This document shows positions 8,480 to 15,792 of a stretch of DNA of 64,000 nt, piece after piece (positions within the stretch are counted from its first letter, which is position 1; every line of letters starts with the position of its first letter). The notes beneath the pieces are model-generated. The model made no database searches. It saw nothing but the letters and a program-made list of their open reading frames with translations, and was not told the DNA's origin. The translations under genes were made by a program, and so were the position numbers. This DNA is from Bacteroides faecalis (GTDB taxonomy: Bacteria; Bacteroidota; Bacteroidia; Bacteroidales; Bacteroidaceae). The stretch covers positions 124,001 through 188,000 of the forward strand of contig NZ_BHWB01000002.1 of the NCBI RefSeq assembly GCF_003865075.1, written 5' to 3'.

Positions 8480-9553
8480 CTAACCAAAGCGAAATTTCAC
8501 TATTGGTTGGTCGTTATTTACATCCGTTGCTAAAATAGTTTTTGTAGCTTCATCAACCCAAATACCAGTTATGGAGTGGTCCAGTATATATTTGCATAAT
8601 GGTTCCCCTTTCAGATCGAATACATATATATATTTACCTCCTTCTGGAAGACGACCATTATTTTTTGCCAATTCTTTAAAAGTAGTGCCATTAAATACAG
8701 CATAAATAGCACTATCCGTCACTTGCACATCACTAAATCCCTTAATTCCTATAGGTATTCCATACCCTCCGGAAACTTGAAATTCAGGTTCACCATGTTC
8801 ACCTATACGAACAATATGAGTAGTATCTTTTAAATTATAGACTTCTACAACTTCTCCCAATTGAGTAACAACTGCCAACACACCATTTTTGGAATTATAA
8901 TCTAGAAAACTGCGCCAAGCTTGAGCTAAAGCCGGACGTGCATATTGCATCGCCTCTTCATTATCAGATGGAATCTCACCTATCTTATTCACAAGATTCC
9001 CTTTACGATTCACCCAACATAAACGTTTTTCACCCGAATAGTCTGGAATAATGAAAATAGTATCATTATATATAGCGAAATCAAGAGGTCTTAATAAATC
9101 TCCATCCAATGTCACCGCTTCATCTCGAAGAAGTGAATCACAGGATGGAGAAAAAACCAACCTAGTTAATTCTTTTTTATTAGCATCTAATGTCCACACT
9201 GCATGTTTACCAAATCGTACATTCTCCAGAGATAACATATCAGAAGGGGAATCGCCACGTCTTCCAAAAGAACATAAATACTGAAAATCAGGGTATTGAA
9301 AGAGGTGACCATAATAATCGAAACCATGTAAATCCATTATAATAGCTCTATCTCCTTCTATATGAATCCTAAAAGGATAACGAAGCAAAACAGAATCAAG
9401 TTCTATAACTTCTCCTATTATTTCTTTTTCTTGCGGAAAATCAGCATAAGGATATATGTTCTCAGAATATTCCTTCTGCTTTATCCCACACGAAACAAAA
9501 AAAAAGAGGAAGAGGAGGCTAATACTATTTTTCAAGACTATACCCAATACCAT
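8480..9553 (-). CDS. 6-bladed beta-propeller lipoprotein
   Basis: About 357 aa. A lipoprotein signal peptide (SLLFLFFFVSCGIK) is followed by a repeat-rich body typical of the Bacteroides 6-bladed beta-propeller family (BF3164-like): HAVWTLDANKKELTRL, AIYNDTIFIIPDYSG, YIYVFDLKGEPLCKYILDHSITGI. Family knowledge: these are surface or periplasmic lipoproteins of unknown ligand, often paired with NVEALA genes, as here. The start chosen is ATG 9551-9553. A TTG at 9562 preceded by AAAAAGG is possible. Either start lies inside the NVEALA gene, so the two are translationally linked. Confidence 0.8.
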   Translation of the reverse strand: MVLGIVLKNSISLLFLFFFVSCGIKQKEYSENIYPYADFPQEKEIIGEVIELDSVLLRYPFRIHIEGDRAIIMDLHGFDYYGHLFQYPDFQYLCSFGRRGDSPSDMLSLENVRFGKHAVWTLDANKKELTRLVFSPSCDSLLRDEAVTLDGDLLRPLDFAIYNDTIFIIPDYSGEKRLCWVNRKGNLVNKIGEIPSDNEEAMQYARPALAQAWRSFLDYNSKNGVLAVVTQLGEVVEVYNLKDTTHIVRIGEHGEPEFQVSGGYGIPIGIKGFSDVQVTDSAIYAVFNGTTFKELAKNNGRLPEGGKYIYVFDLKGEPLCKYILDHSITGIWVDEATKTILATDVNNDQPIVKFRFG

Positions 9554-9749
9554 AACGTTCAACCTTTTTATGATCTATCGGACAATCAACATCTCCTATT
9601 CCAACGCATCTCAAAATTTGTGCTCCTTCATCAGAAGCCAATGCTTCTACATTATCTAATAACAATAAGCTTGCTTTATCTTGACTATTTTTTTTAGTAT
9701 TCCAAACAGCCACAAAACATATAAATAAAAAAACAAAAAACATTTTCAT
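9525..9749 (-). CDS. NVEALA-family small exported protein
   Basis: 74 aa. One hydrophobic N-terminal segment (FFVFLFICFVAVW) is followed by LLLLDNVEALASDEG, which contains the diagnostic NVEALA motif, and then a short polar tail with two Cys (RCVGIGDVDCP). The family is Bacteroidetes-specific and its function is unknown. The motif follows a putative export signal and may be a processing or sorting site (inference). Its 3' end overlaps the beta-propeller gene by about 30 nt. It is the first gene after promoter copy 3, with a leader of ~32 nt. Confidence 0.8.
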   Translation of the reverse strand: MKMFFVFLFICFVAVWNTKKNSQDKASLLLLDNVEALASDEGAQILRCVGIGDVDCPIDHKKVERYGIGYSLEK

Positions 9750-9787
9750 ATTAGTTCACTTTTTTAATATTAAAATTAATTACGGTA

Positions 9788-9880
9788 CGAAGATAGAGAA
9801 GAGAAGACGATATACCAAAAAAAGAAGCTGACCATTTCGGACCAACTATATTTTCTCTTATATCCCCCCTTTTCATCGGA
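9788..9880 (-). promoter_or_regulatory. GGTC-repeat promoter, copy 3
   Basis: Minus strand: upstream box TCCGATGAAAAGGGG; direct repeat TGGTCCGAAATGGTCA at 9829-9844; -33 TTTG at 9816-9819; 20-bp spacer; -7 TATCTTCG at 9788-9795. It drives the NVEALA/beta-propeller pair. Confidence 0.75.
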
Positions 9881-9910
9881 GTATTTCAAAGTTAGTTAAT
9901 AGAAACTTTA

Positions 9911-10963
9911 TTAAAGAAGCAATTGATAAGTAGTCGATGTATTCCTATTTATGTCTATTGATGGCTCTACCTTCTGAATACAAGAACGCAAACGACCTAT
10001 TGATTTATGAAGACGGTCATTTATAACTTTACCACCCCATAGTTCTTTCATTATACTTTCATCCGTCAAAATATAATCATGCTCTTTAGCTTTAAGAAAA
10101 AGTTCCAGCAATTGACATGATTGAGGCTGAAGCTTTTCTTGTCCGCCTCCCAATTTTTCTATTTTTTGTAGTCCAGCATAAAACACAACATTATCATGCA
10201 AAACATATGATCGTATAGGAGTATTAGCCATTTCTTGCACTACTTCTATCACAGGAACTTCTACTACTTCTTTTTGTCGCATCGATTTCATCCTCACTAT
10301 AACATTTATGCTAATTTTGTAAATCACATACACACAAATAACATACAATAATAAATAAAACAGAATCTCAATATACATCATCTCCCATAAAGAATAATGA
10401 AGATAACCCATAATCTCTATTTCACAAGCGTAGCCAATATAAATAGTAAAAACTAGATTTGACGGTGTATACCATGGACTCTGAGAAGAATTACTAACTT
10501 TTACTTTACCGTCCTTATCCAATACAGAAATGGATAATGCAACTTTAAGATATTTATCAGATCTCCTTAGATATTCCTTCCAAATTTCATTCAAAGAATC
10601 AGTGTTTAAAGGAGTTTCTTCAAGAGTTAATGAATGTAATAAACGGACATTTATATCAGTTGTTATATTCATACGATGTTTCACAGGATCAAGCCGATAC
10701 CAATGCATTCCAGACTTACCTCCAATACAAACAGAGTCTGGTAAATCGGCAGTTAAAGGAGTTACTCCATCATATTTAAATGAAAAAGTTTTTTCTAAGT
10801 TTCTACTTTTAAATTCAAAATCTAATGCTTTAACAAAAGCATCCTTTGCTTTTTGCTGAACTTCAAACTTCTTTGATTCATAAGTAACTCTGCAAGCAAT
10901 ACAGAAAACAATTCCTCCAAGAGTAATTGTTACAGTTAACAGGATAATGCTTATACGCTTCAT
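9911..10963 (-). CDS. Membrane-spanning winged-helix regulator (ToxR-like), A
   Basis: 350 aa. Topology read from the sequence: TM1 ~5-25, an extracytoplasmic domain ~26-188 with no recognised fold, TM2 ~190-218 (LFYLLLYVICVYVIYKI), and a cytoplasmic OmpR/PhoB-type winged helix ~250-350 (LQPQSCQLLELFL, LTDESIMKELWGG, LHKSIGRLRSCI). No receiver or kinase domain is present, so it would sense outside and bind DNA directly. It is clearly paralogous to the protein at 11396-12445. Two upstream promoters are seen: a consensus -7 at 10993-11000 close to the start, and GGTC copy 4 further away. OmpR-type domains bind direct repeats one helical turn apart, which is the layout of the GGTC element. Confidence 0.8.
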   Translation of the reverse strand: MKRISIILLTVTITLGGIVFCIACRVTYESKKFEVQQKAKDAFVKALDFEFKSRNLEKTFSFKYDGVTPLTADLPDSVCIGGKSGMHWYRLDPVKHRMNITTDINVRLLHSLTLEETPLNTDSLNEIWKEYLRRSDKYLKVALSISVLDKDGKVKVSNSSQSPWYTPSNLVFTIYIGYACEIEIMGYLHYSLWEMMYIEILFYLLLYVICVYVIYKISINVIVRMKSMRQKEVVEVPVIEVVQEMANTPIRSYVLHDNVVFYAGLQKIEKLGGGQEKLQPQSCQLLELFLKAKEHDYILTDESIMKELWGGKVINDRLHKSIGRLRSCIQKVEPSIDINRNTSTTYQLLL

Positions 10964-10992
10964 AATGTTTATCTTTATGCTATTTTGTGACG

Positions 10993-11019
10993 CAAAGATA
11001 ACACTTAGTAATCAATTTT
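10993..11019 (-). promoter_or_regulatory. Proximal promoter of regulator A
   Basis: TATCTTTG (10993-11000, minus strand) is an exact -7 consensus about 30 bp before the start codon. TTG- and TTTG-like -33 candidates lie upstream. There is no GGTC repeat at this promoter. Confidence 0.5.
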
Positions 11020-11046
11020 AGTCAAATCCTATCAAACAAAAAACAT

Positions 11047-11086
11047 CAAGTGTACTGAATATGATTAATCATATTCAGTACACTTG
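11047..11086 (-). terminator. Perfect 40-bp palindrome, likely terminator of the copy-4 transcript
   Basis: CAAGTGTACTGAATATGATT is followed immediately by its exact reverse complement, giving a 20-bp stem with no designed loop. On the minus strand it is followed by GATGTTTTTTGTTTG, a U-rich tract, as in an intrinsic terminator. It lies between promoter copy 4 and regulator A. A protein-binding palindrome is an alternative. Confidence 0.5.
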
Positions 11087-11150
11087 GAACAAATACAATA
11101 AAATATTTGACCATTAACACCATATTTTTGATAACTAACTTATTTCCATT

Positions 11151-11207
11151 TTAGCTTAGTTTCCTAAAACTTGAAACTTTCCTTTGGAAAATGATATTAG
11201 CATTCAT
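11151..11207 (-). CDS. Possible 18-codon small ORF on the copy-4 transcript
   Basis: ATG at 11205-11207 follows AAGGATAA, a good ribosome-binding site. The peptide MNANIIFQRKVSSFRKLS is basic and has no signal segment. It is the only ORF between promoter copy 4 and the palindrome at 11047-11086. It could be a leader peptide, a decayed gene start, or a chance ORF on a regulatory RNA. Confidence 0.25.
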   Translation of the reverse strand: MNANIIFQRKVSSFRKLS

Positions 11208-11272
11208 TTATCCTTCAAAACATATATAATTTATTTATAAACTATAGTTATCGAATACAAGTATCATTCCAA

Positions 11273-11366
11273 CAAAATTAAAAAATGAAAAACTATATAT
11301 CTCCAAAAATGGGTGACTATTTGCGACCAAATATTTTTCATATAAAAATGCTCCATTTCATCGAGG
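11273..11366 (-). promoter_or_regulatory. GGTC-repeat promoter, copy 4
   Basis: Minus strand: upstream box TCGATGAAATGG; direct repeat TGGTCGCAAATAGTCA at 11314-11329; TTTG at 11304-11307; -7 candidate TAATTTTG at 11273-11280. The spacer is 23 bp, longer than in the other copies. The first thing downstream is an 18-codon ORF and a terminator-like palindrome, with regulator A beyond them. Confidence 0.65.
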
Positions 11367-11395
11367 CATAAAACTATTCAATTCTAGACAATAAG

Positions 11396-12445
11396 TCAAA
11401 CAAAAAGCTGATAAGTATCTAAATTTTCTCTCTCAATACGAATAGGAAAATCTGTCATCAAATAAGTTCGCAAGCGTGCAACCGCCTTATGTACACGTTT
11501 TAGATGACCAGAACCATCAGGCCATAACGTATTCATTATTTCAGCATCTGTCACTATATAATCTTTAGAATTTAAAAATAATTCAAGCAATAAAGAAGCT
11601 TGCAATGGTATTTTTTTCCTTTCGCCATCTATCTCAATAACTCTTTGTTCGGCATAAAATATAAAATTTTCTCGTAAAGCATATGAATTTACGTGAGGTC
11701 CATCACTTTCTTTCACAAAAACTGGTATATGTACCTCTTTTATTTTGACTTGACGCAATGTTTTAATTTTAGTCAGCATATATGACACTATAATATATGC
11801 TGCAAAAATAGAAAGAACATAGGATAATAGATAGATTAAAATCCACCACCCTAAAATAGACCATATCGAATAATTTATAAAACCTGTTACTTCTATCTCA
11901 AAAGCATATCCAATATAGGTAATAAACACAGGATTAATCTTATTACACCAGGCACTATTAACAGTTGTGGTCACCGTCGTTACATGATGACGATCTAAAA
12001 TTGATAACCTTAAAGCCGATTGTGAACATATTTTCTCTTTCAATAATAGTGCCTTCCATATGTGATTAAGCGAATCTGGCTGAATTGGATTTTCATAAAA
12101 AACACCTGATTGTAATGCACGTAGTTCCACATCATTCGTAGTACTATTATTATGCTTTTCAATATAAAATTTAAAATAGTGCTTTCCTGTTTCGTCCATT
12201 ATATAAACAGAATCAGGATATTCAGTTTTTAATAGAGATGCGGTAGTCGAATTTGAATGCATAGGCATATTAGGAATATTCCGGTTCCTCATTTCTATAT
12301 TCAATGCCTCTATAAAAGTTTTCTTTGATTTCGCTTCAAACTCCAAAAGCTTTGAATCATAAGACATTTTGCCGATCCATCCCCAAATTAGTCCTAATAC
12401 GATTATTATAGCTACAAATATATATCGTTGTATTAACATTACCAT
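11396..12445 (-). CDS. Membrane-spanning winged-helix regulator (ToxR-like), B
   Basis: 349 aa paralogue of regulator A. TM1 ~7-25, an extracytoplasmic domain to ~188, TM2 ~190-222 (ILGWWILIYLLSYVLSIFAAYII), and a C-terminal winged helix (LQASLLLELFL, VTDAEIMNTLWPDG, VHKAVARLRTYL). Conserved with A at the N-terminal stalk (AKxxFxEALxxExRxRN) and at the post-TM2 linker (MRQKEVVEVPV versus LRQVKIKEVHI). It has no receiver domain. It differs from A in lacking a GGTC promoter. Its upstream DNA has a plain -7 and then the scar of a third paralogue. A one-component envelope sensor is inferred, and the signal is unknown. Confidence 0.8.
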   Translation of the reverse strand: MVMLIQRYIFVAIIIVLGLIWGWIGKMSYDSKLLEFEAKSKKTFIEALNIEMRNRNIPNMPMHSNSTTASLLKTEYPDSVYIMDETGKHYFKFYIEKHNNSTTNDVELRALQSGVFYENPIQPDSLNHIWKALLLKEKICSQSALRLSILDRHHVTTVTTTVNSAWCNKINPVFITYIGYAFEIEVTGFINYSIWSILGWWILIYLLSYVLSIFAAYIIVSYMLTKIKTLRQVKIKEVHIPVFVKESDGPHVNSYALRENFIFYAEQRVIEIDGERKKIPLQASLLLELFLNSKDYIVTDAEIMNTLWPDGSGHLKRVHKAVARLRTYLMTDFPIRIERENLDTYQLFV

Positions 12446-12462
12446 TAAATTTTATTTCAATA

Positions 12463-12470
12463 CAAATGTA
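12463..12470 (-). promoter_or_regulatory. -7 element of regulator B promoter
   Basis: TACATTTG on the minus strand is an exact TAnnTTTG match 18 bp before the start codon. A TTTG lies about 24 bp further upstream, longer than ideal. The transcript would have a very short leader. Confidence 0.45.
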
Positions 12471-12562
12471 ACATTTTCTACTTTACGTCTTACTCAAAAT
12501 ATCCATTTTATTAATTATAAAATACTGAAAAAGGATATTAATAATCATATCACCACAATAAA

Positions 12563-12643
12563 TTAAACAAGAAGCTAATAAGTATCTAAATTTTCTCGTC
12601 CAATACGGATGAGAGAGCCAGTCATTAAACTCGTTCATAAACG
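12563..12643 (-). pseudogene. C-terminal scar of a third winged-helix regulator
   Basis: The minus strand reads RL*TSLMTGSLIRIGRENLDTY*LLV and a stop. Regulator B ends RLRTYLMTDFPIRIERENLDTYQLFV. Only about 27 codons survive, with two in-frame stops. The match ends abruptly where the IS110-like sequence begins, which marks the breakpoint. The trio was therefore once tandem. Confidence 0.75.
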
Positions 12644-13201
12644 TACCCGTAACAATCATGGGGAGGAAATGATTAAACCTGCACTTCAGAGATTGTTTCT
12701 AAAGCTGATCGCATGATTTTAAAGTTCTCACAGGAAGAACTCTGATTTATGAACGTCAAATAGAGGAATGCTACGAACAAATGAGAGAAATCTACAACTC
12801 ATATTTTACACCAGAGATAGAACTCTTGGAAACAATTCGGGGAATAAAGCAGAATACTGCTATGAGAATCATTGCAGAAATAGGAAGCGATATGAAAGCA
12901 TTTCTTACAGCTTCCGCTATTGTCGAATGGGCAGGGCTAAAAACTAAAAATGAAGAAAGTGCAGGAAATATCAAAGGAAAAAAGACATTGCGCGGAAATA
13001 AATATTTAAGAATTTTACTTATTCAATGCACACAGGCGACTTGTAGAACTAAAGAATCCAAGTTCTTTTATAAATATAAACTCTCTCGAAAAGAATGAAT
13101 CATAATAAGGTATTGCTAGCTAATACCAGAAAACTATTGGCAATCATTTGGAATATATTCAATAAGAAACAGTCGTACACAACCAAAACTGTGGAAACGT
13201 A
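12644..13201 (+). pseudogene. IS110-family transposase remnant
   Basis: The longest open segment, 12781-13098, carries the C-terminal Tnp_20-type domain of IS110-family transposases (LLETIRGIKQNTAMRIIAEIG, AIVEWAGLKTKNEESAGNIKGKKTLRGNKYLR). Upstream the same homology continues in other frames (VLTGRTLIYERQIEE). Downstream, after a frameshift near 13095, it continues to a natural-looking end (MNHNKVLLANTRKLLAIIWN). The N-terminal catalytic DEDD part is absent. It is a dead fragment that replaced most of the third regulator. Confidence 0.75.
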
Positions 13202-13347
13202 AGACTGTTTAATAAAAGCAAATCTAGTTAAGAACCTTATTTGTGGTGAAAAAACATTCTTGCAAACTAGTAACAAAATTACATCTGGACATAAAAATGG
13301 GTTTGAGATAGAAAGCTCGAAGAGAAAATTAATATATGACTTTCAAA

Positions 13348-14677
13348 GGCACTGTCCATAATTTTGTGTAAATAGAAAACTACAGGATTCTGGTTTTATA
13401 CTTGAATCCTGTTTTCAAATATAGTAATAAATTGGTTAAATATCAATGCCCAATTCCAAATAGGTTGATCCCATTTTTTTTCGATTTCATTAATGGCCAG
13501 ATAGATAGACTTTTTCAGGGCATCATCATTTGGGAATGATAGTTTGTTTTTGGTGTACTTTCTAATCTTCCCATTCAGATTTTCAATGAGATTAGTGGTA
13601 TAGATAATCTTTCTAATCTCGACGGAGAACTCAAAGAATACGGTCAGTTCTTCCCAATTATTTCTCCATGAGCGTATCGCATATGGATATTTAGCACCCC
13701 ATTTTTGCTCAAAGTTATCCAACTCCATCTCTGCTGCTTCTTTAGTAGGTGCATTATAGATGTTCTTTAAATCGGCAGTAAACTCCTTTTTTTCTTTCCA
13801 AACGACATAGCGACAGGAGTTTCTAATTTGGTGTACCACAAATATTTGAGTAGTAGAGGGCGAAAATACTCTCTTGATGGTTTCCGTAAATCCATTCAGG
13901 GGATCAGACTGTAATCAGAATATCTTCTACACCACGGGCTTTGAGATCTGTTAAAACGCCCATCCAAAAAGCAGCACTCTCATTTTTGCCAATCCACATA
14001 CCCAATACTTCTTTCAAGCCTTCCTTATTCAGACCTCCACATAGGTAAACAGTCTTGTTGCCGTTTTTCCTGACTTTGAATACAATGCCATCCAGACAAT
14101 CATATATAAACTTTCCAAAGGCTGATTTTGCCACTCTGTTGCAGCCTGGCTGACTTTATTGGTGATAATGGAGATAGCAGAGGTAGATAGATTAATACCG
14201 TATATTTCCTGTATCTCCGACTCAATATCAGTGACGCTCATACCTTTGGCATAAAGAGAGATGGCAAGACGTTCAATAGATAAGCCACGGGATTGATACT
14301 TAGGAACGACAATAGGCTCAAATTCACCTACCCAATCACAAGGAACCTGAATAACAGATTCCCCCATTTCTGTTTGAATCTGCTTCTTATAACTACCATT
14401 GCGGGAGTTACCACTATGATTTCCTTGATTGGAGTGTTTCTCATAACCTAAGTGGTTATCCAGCTCTGCTTCCAACATTTGCTCATAAACACGAGTATGG
14501 AGCTCTTTCATGAAAATAGTCACATCTTCACCTGTTTGAAACTGAGATAGGAACTCTTTACTTAAAAATTCTTTCAGAATGTCCATAAAATCTGATTTTT
14601 ACAAAGTTAATACATAAATAAAAAACTACGAGATAAATCCCGTAGTTTTCTATTTACACAATCAGATGGAGAGTCCC
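13348..14677 (-). mobile_element. IS256-family insertion sequence (1,330 bp), inactive
   Basis: Ends GGCACTGTCCAT (left) and GGGACTCTCCAT (right, reverse strand) are imperfect inverted repeats. The homology continues inward through TGTGTAAATAGAAAACTAC at both ends. The length is typical of the family. The single transposase gene on the minus strand is frameshifted. It landed between the IS110 remnant and the gene-free region to the right. Confidence 0.85.
13396..14586 (-). pseudogene. IS256-family (mutator-type) transposase, two frameshifts
   Basis: Three consecutive frames together make a ~395 aa transposase. They are 14029-14586 (MDILKEFLSKEFLSQFQTGE to YMIVWM), 13904-14134 (DGIVFKVRKNGNKTVYLCGG to DILITV), and 13396-13839 extended upstream (DPLNGFTETIKRVF to the end). 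The first break falls at the WMDGI position, where the first catalytic Asp lies. The second falls at the D-x-x-NGF position of the second catalytic Asp. The C-terminal helical part (TTNLIENLNGKIRKYTKNK) is intact. The product cannot be functional unless the frame is restored. Confidence 0.85.
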
Positions 14678-15225
14678 CTTTCAAACAAAGGGTAGTGGGA
14701 AGCAAACGCACTCTTTTTATAGAGGAAATATACAAAATAATTCAATATTTTCTGGTTAATTTAGTATTCGCAAACAATCTTCCTTCATCGTCATATTTAC
14801 ACGTATCTATTTATACCACAGTCTAATATAATGAAGTAGCTCTTTTGATAGTCTCATTTATATATATACTTACTCTATCAAAACTTTTTTTTACTAAAAA
14901 ATGTAGGTAGCAAATGCTCCTTCATCATATCTAGCTATTCAACAGTTAGTTATCAAAAGATATGACGAAGTAGGAAAGTGATTTCATTTGCAAAATAAAC
15001 ACTCTTTTTCGAAAAAAAGATCGTTATATTTGCATCTAAACATCTCAATGTTTAAAAAAAACATTTAAAAGAATAAAAACAATCTTCCTATAGATTTAAA
15101 TCATCGCTACTTTTGCTATAACTGACTACTCTTTTGCTATAATCGAATGTCCTTTACTATAGATCAAGAGTTCGATTGCGAAAGATTGACTATATAATTT
15201 TACTTAATCAACCACTCCATTTCAG

Positions 15226-15401
15226 GTATATCTTTCGCTCAACTTAAGTATATCTCTCACCCAACTCAAGTATATATTTCACCCAATTCAAGTATCTATT
15301 TCTCATCACTCTCCTATATGTTTCATATAACTCTTCTATAACTTTCTGACAACTCTAGTACATCTTTTGAAAGGCTCATATAAATGTTTAAACAACCAAC
15401 A
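15226..15401. repeat. Degenerate tandem array, eight units, exact 22-bp period
   Basis: GTATAT-like cores start at 15226, 15248, 15270, 15292, 15314, 15336, 15358 and 15380, always 22 bp apart. The better units read AAGTATATCTCTCACCCAAC. The sequence drifts from unit to unit but the spacing does not. It is not a CRISPR (no repeat/spacer alternation) and not coding. Confidence 0.75.
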
Positions 15402-15426
15402 GGACAAATTACAAGTGATAGATTGA

Positions 15427-15576
15427 ATGCTGTCTATTAATAAGAAAAAAAAATCTACTATATACCGTTTAGATCAAACTGCATCATTGAAAAAAGAAGC
15501 TATGCCATTTTTGATTAACCTCATAGATAATATAGACATTAGTATGACTAACATCTATATTACTAATCCTAAATAA
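15427..15576 (+). CDS. Possible 49-aa small protein
   Basis: MLSINKKKKSTIYRLDQTAS, then LKKEAMPFLINLIDNIDISM and a short tail. The composition is protein-like (amphipathic, basic N-terminus) but no family is recognised. A TGA directly precedes the ATG, and no strong ribosome-binding site is seen. It could be a real small protein or a fragment. Confidence 0.25.
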   Translation: MLSINKKKKSTIYRLDQTASLKKEAMPFLINLIDNIDISMTNIYITNPK

Positions 15577-15698
15577 GTACCTAAAAATACTTATTTATTC
15601 AATCTTGCAGATATACCAGAACCTATAATATATTTTATTAATTAAATAATATAACTCTCAGAATATACATTACTATTAGAGACAAAATGTTATGAAGA

Positions 15699-15792
15699 CA
15701 AAAGTAGATAACAGATATCTTAATGCAAAAAAAAATAAGTGACCATTTGCGACCTCTTATACTTTTTATTAAAAAATCCCCATTTTATCGAA
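15699..15792 (-). promoter_or_regulatory. GGTC-repeat promoter, copy 5 (orphan)
   Basis: Minus strand: upstream box TCGATAAAATGGGG; direct repeat AGGTCGCAAATGGTCA at 15740-15755; -33 TTTG at 15726-15729; 19-bp spacer; -7 TACTTTTG at 15699-15706, an exact consensus. No gene follows it for over 1 kb before the IS256 element. Confidence 0.75.

Larger units (their letters stand above)
13340..14685. repeat. 8-bp target-site duplication flanking the IS256-family element
   Basis: CTTTCAAA occurs at 13340-13347 and again at 14678-14685, directly abutting the element ends. IS256-family transposition makes 8-9 bp duplications. The match is perfect, so the insertion is simple and its flanks have not rearranged. 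Confidence 0.8.

Noticed and set aside
9362..9697. 111-aa plus-strand ORF across the NVEALA/propeller junction
   Set aside because: Antisense to two better supported genes. Poly-Lys/Glu and hydrophobic runs arise from the signal-peptide codons opposite.
14913..14975. Terminator or tRNA-like hairpin in the gene-free region
   Set aside because: A 13-bp stem with one mismatch and a ~25-nt loop but no U-run and no cloverleaf. Noted as a stem only.
15226..15401. CRISPR array
   Set aside because: Units are only 22 bp, drift continuously and have no separate spacers. No cas genes are nearby.
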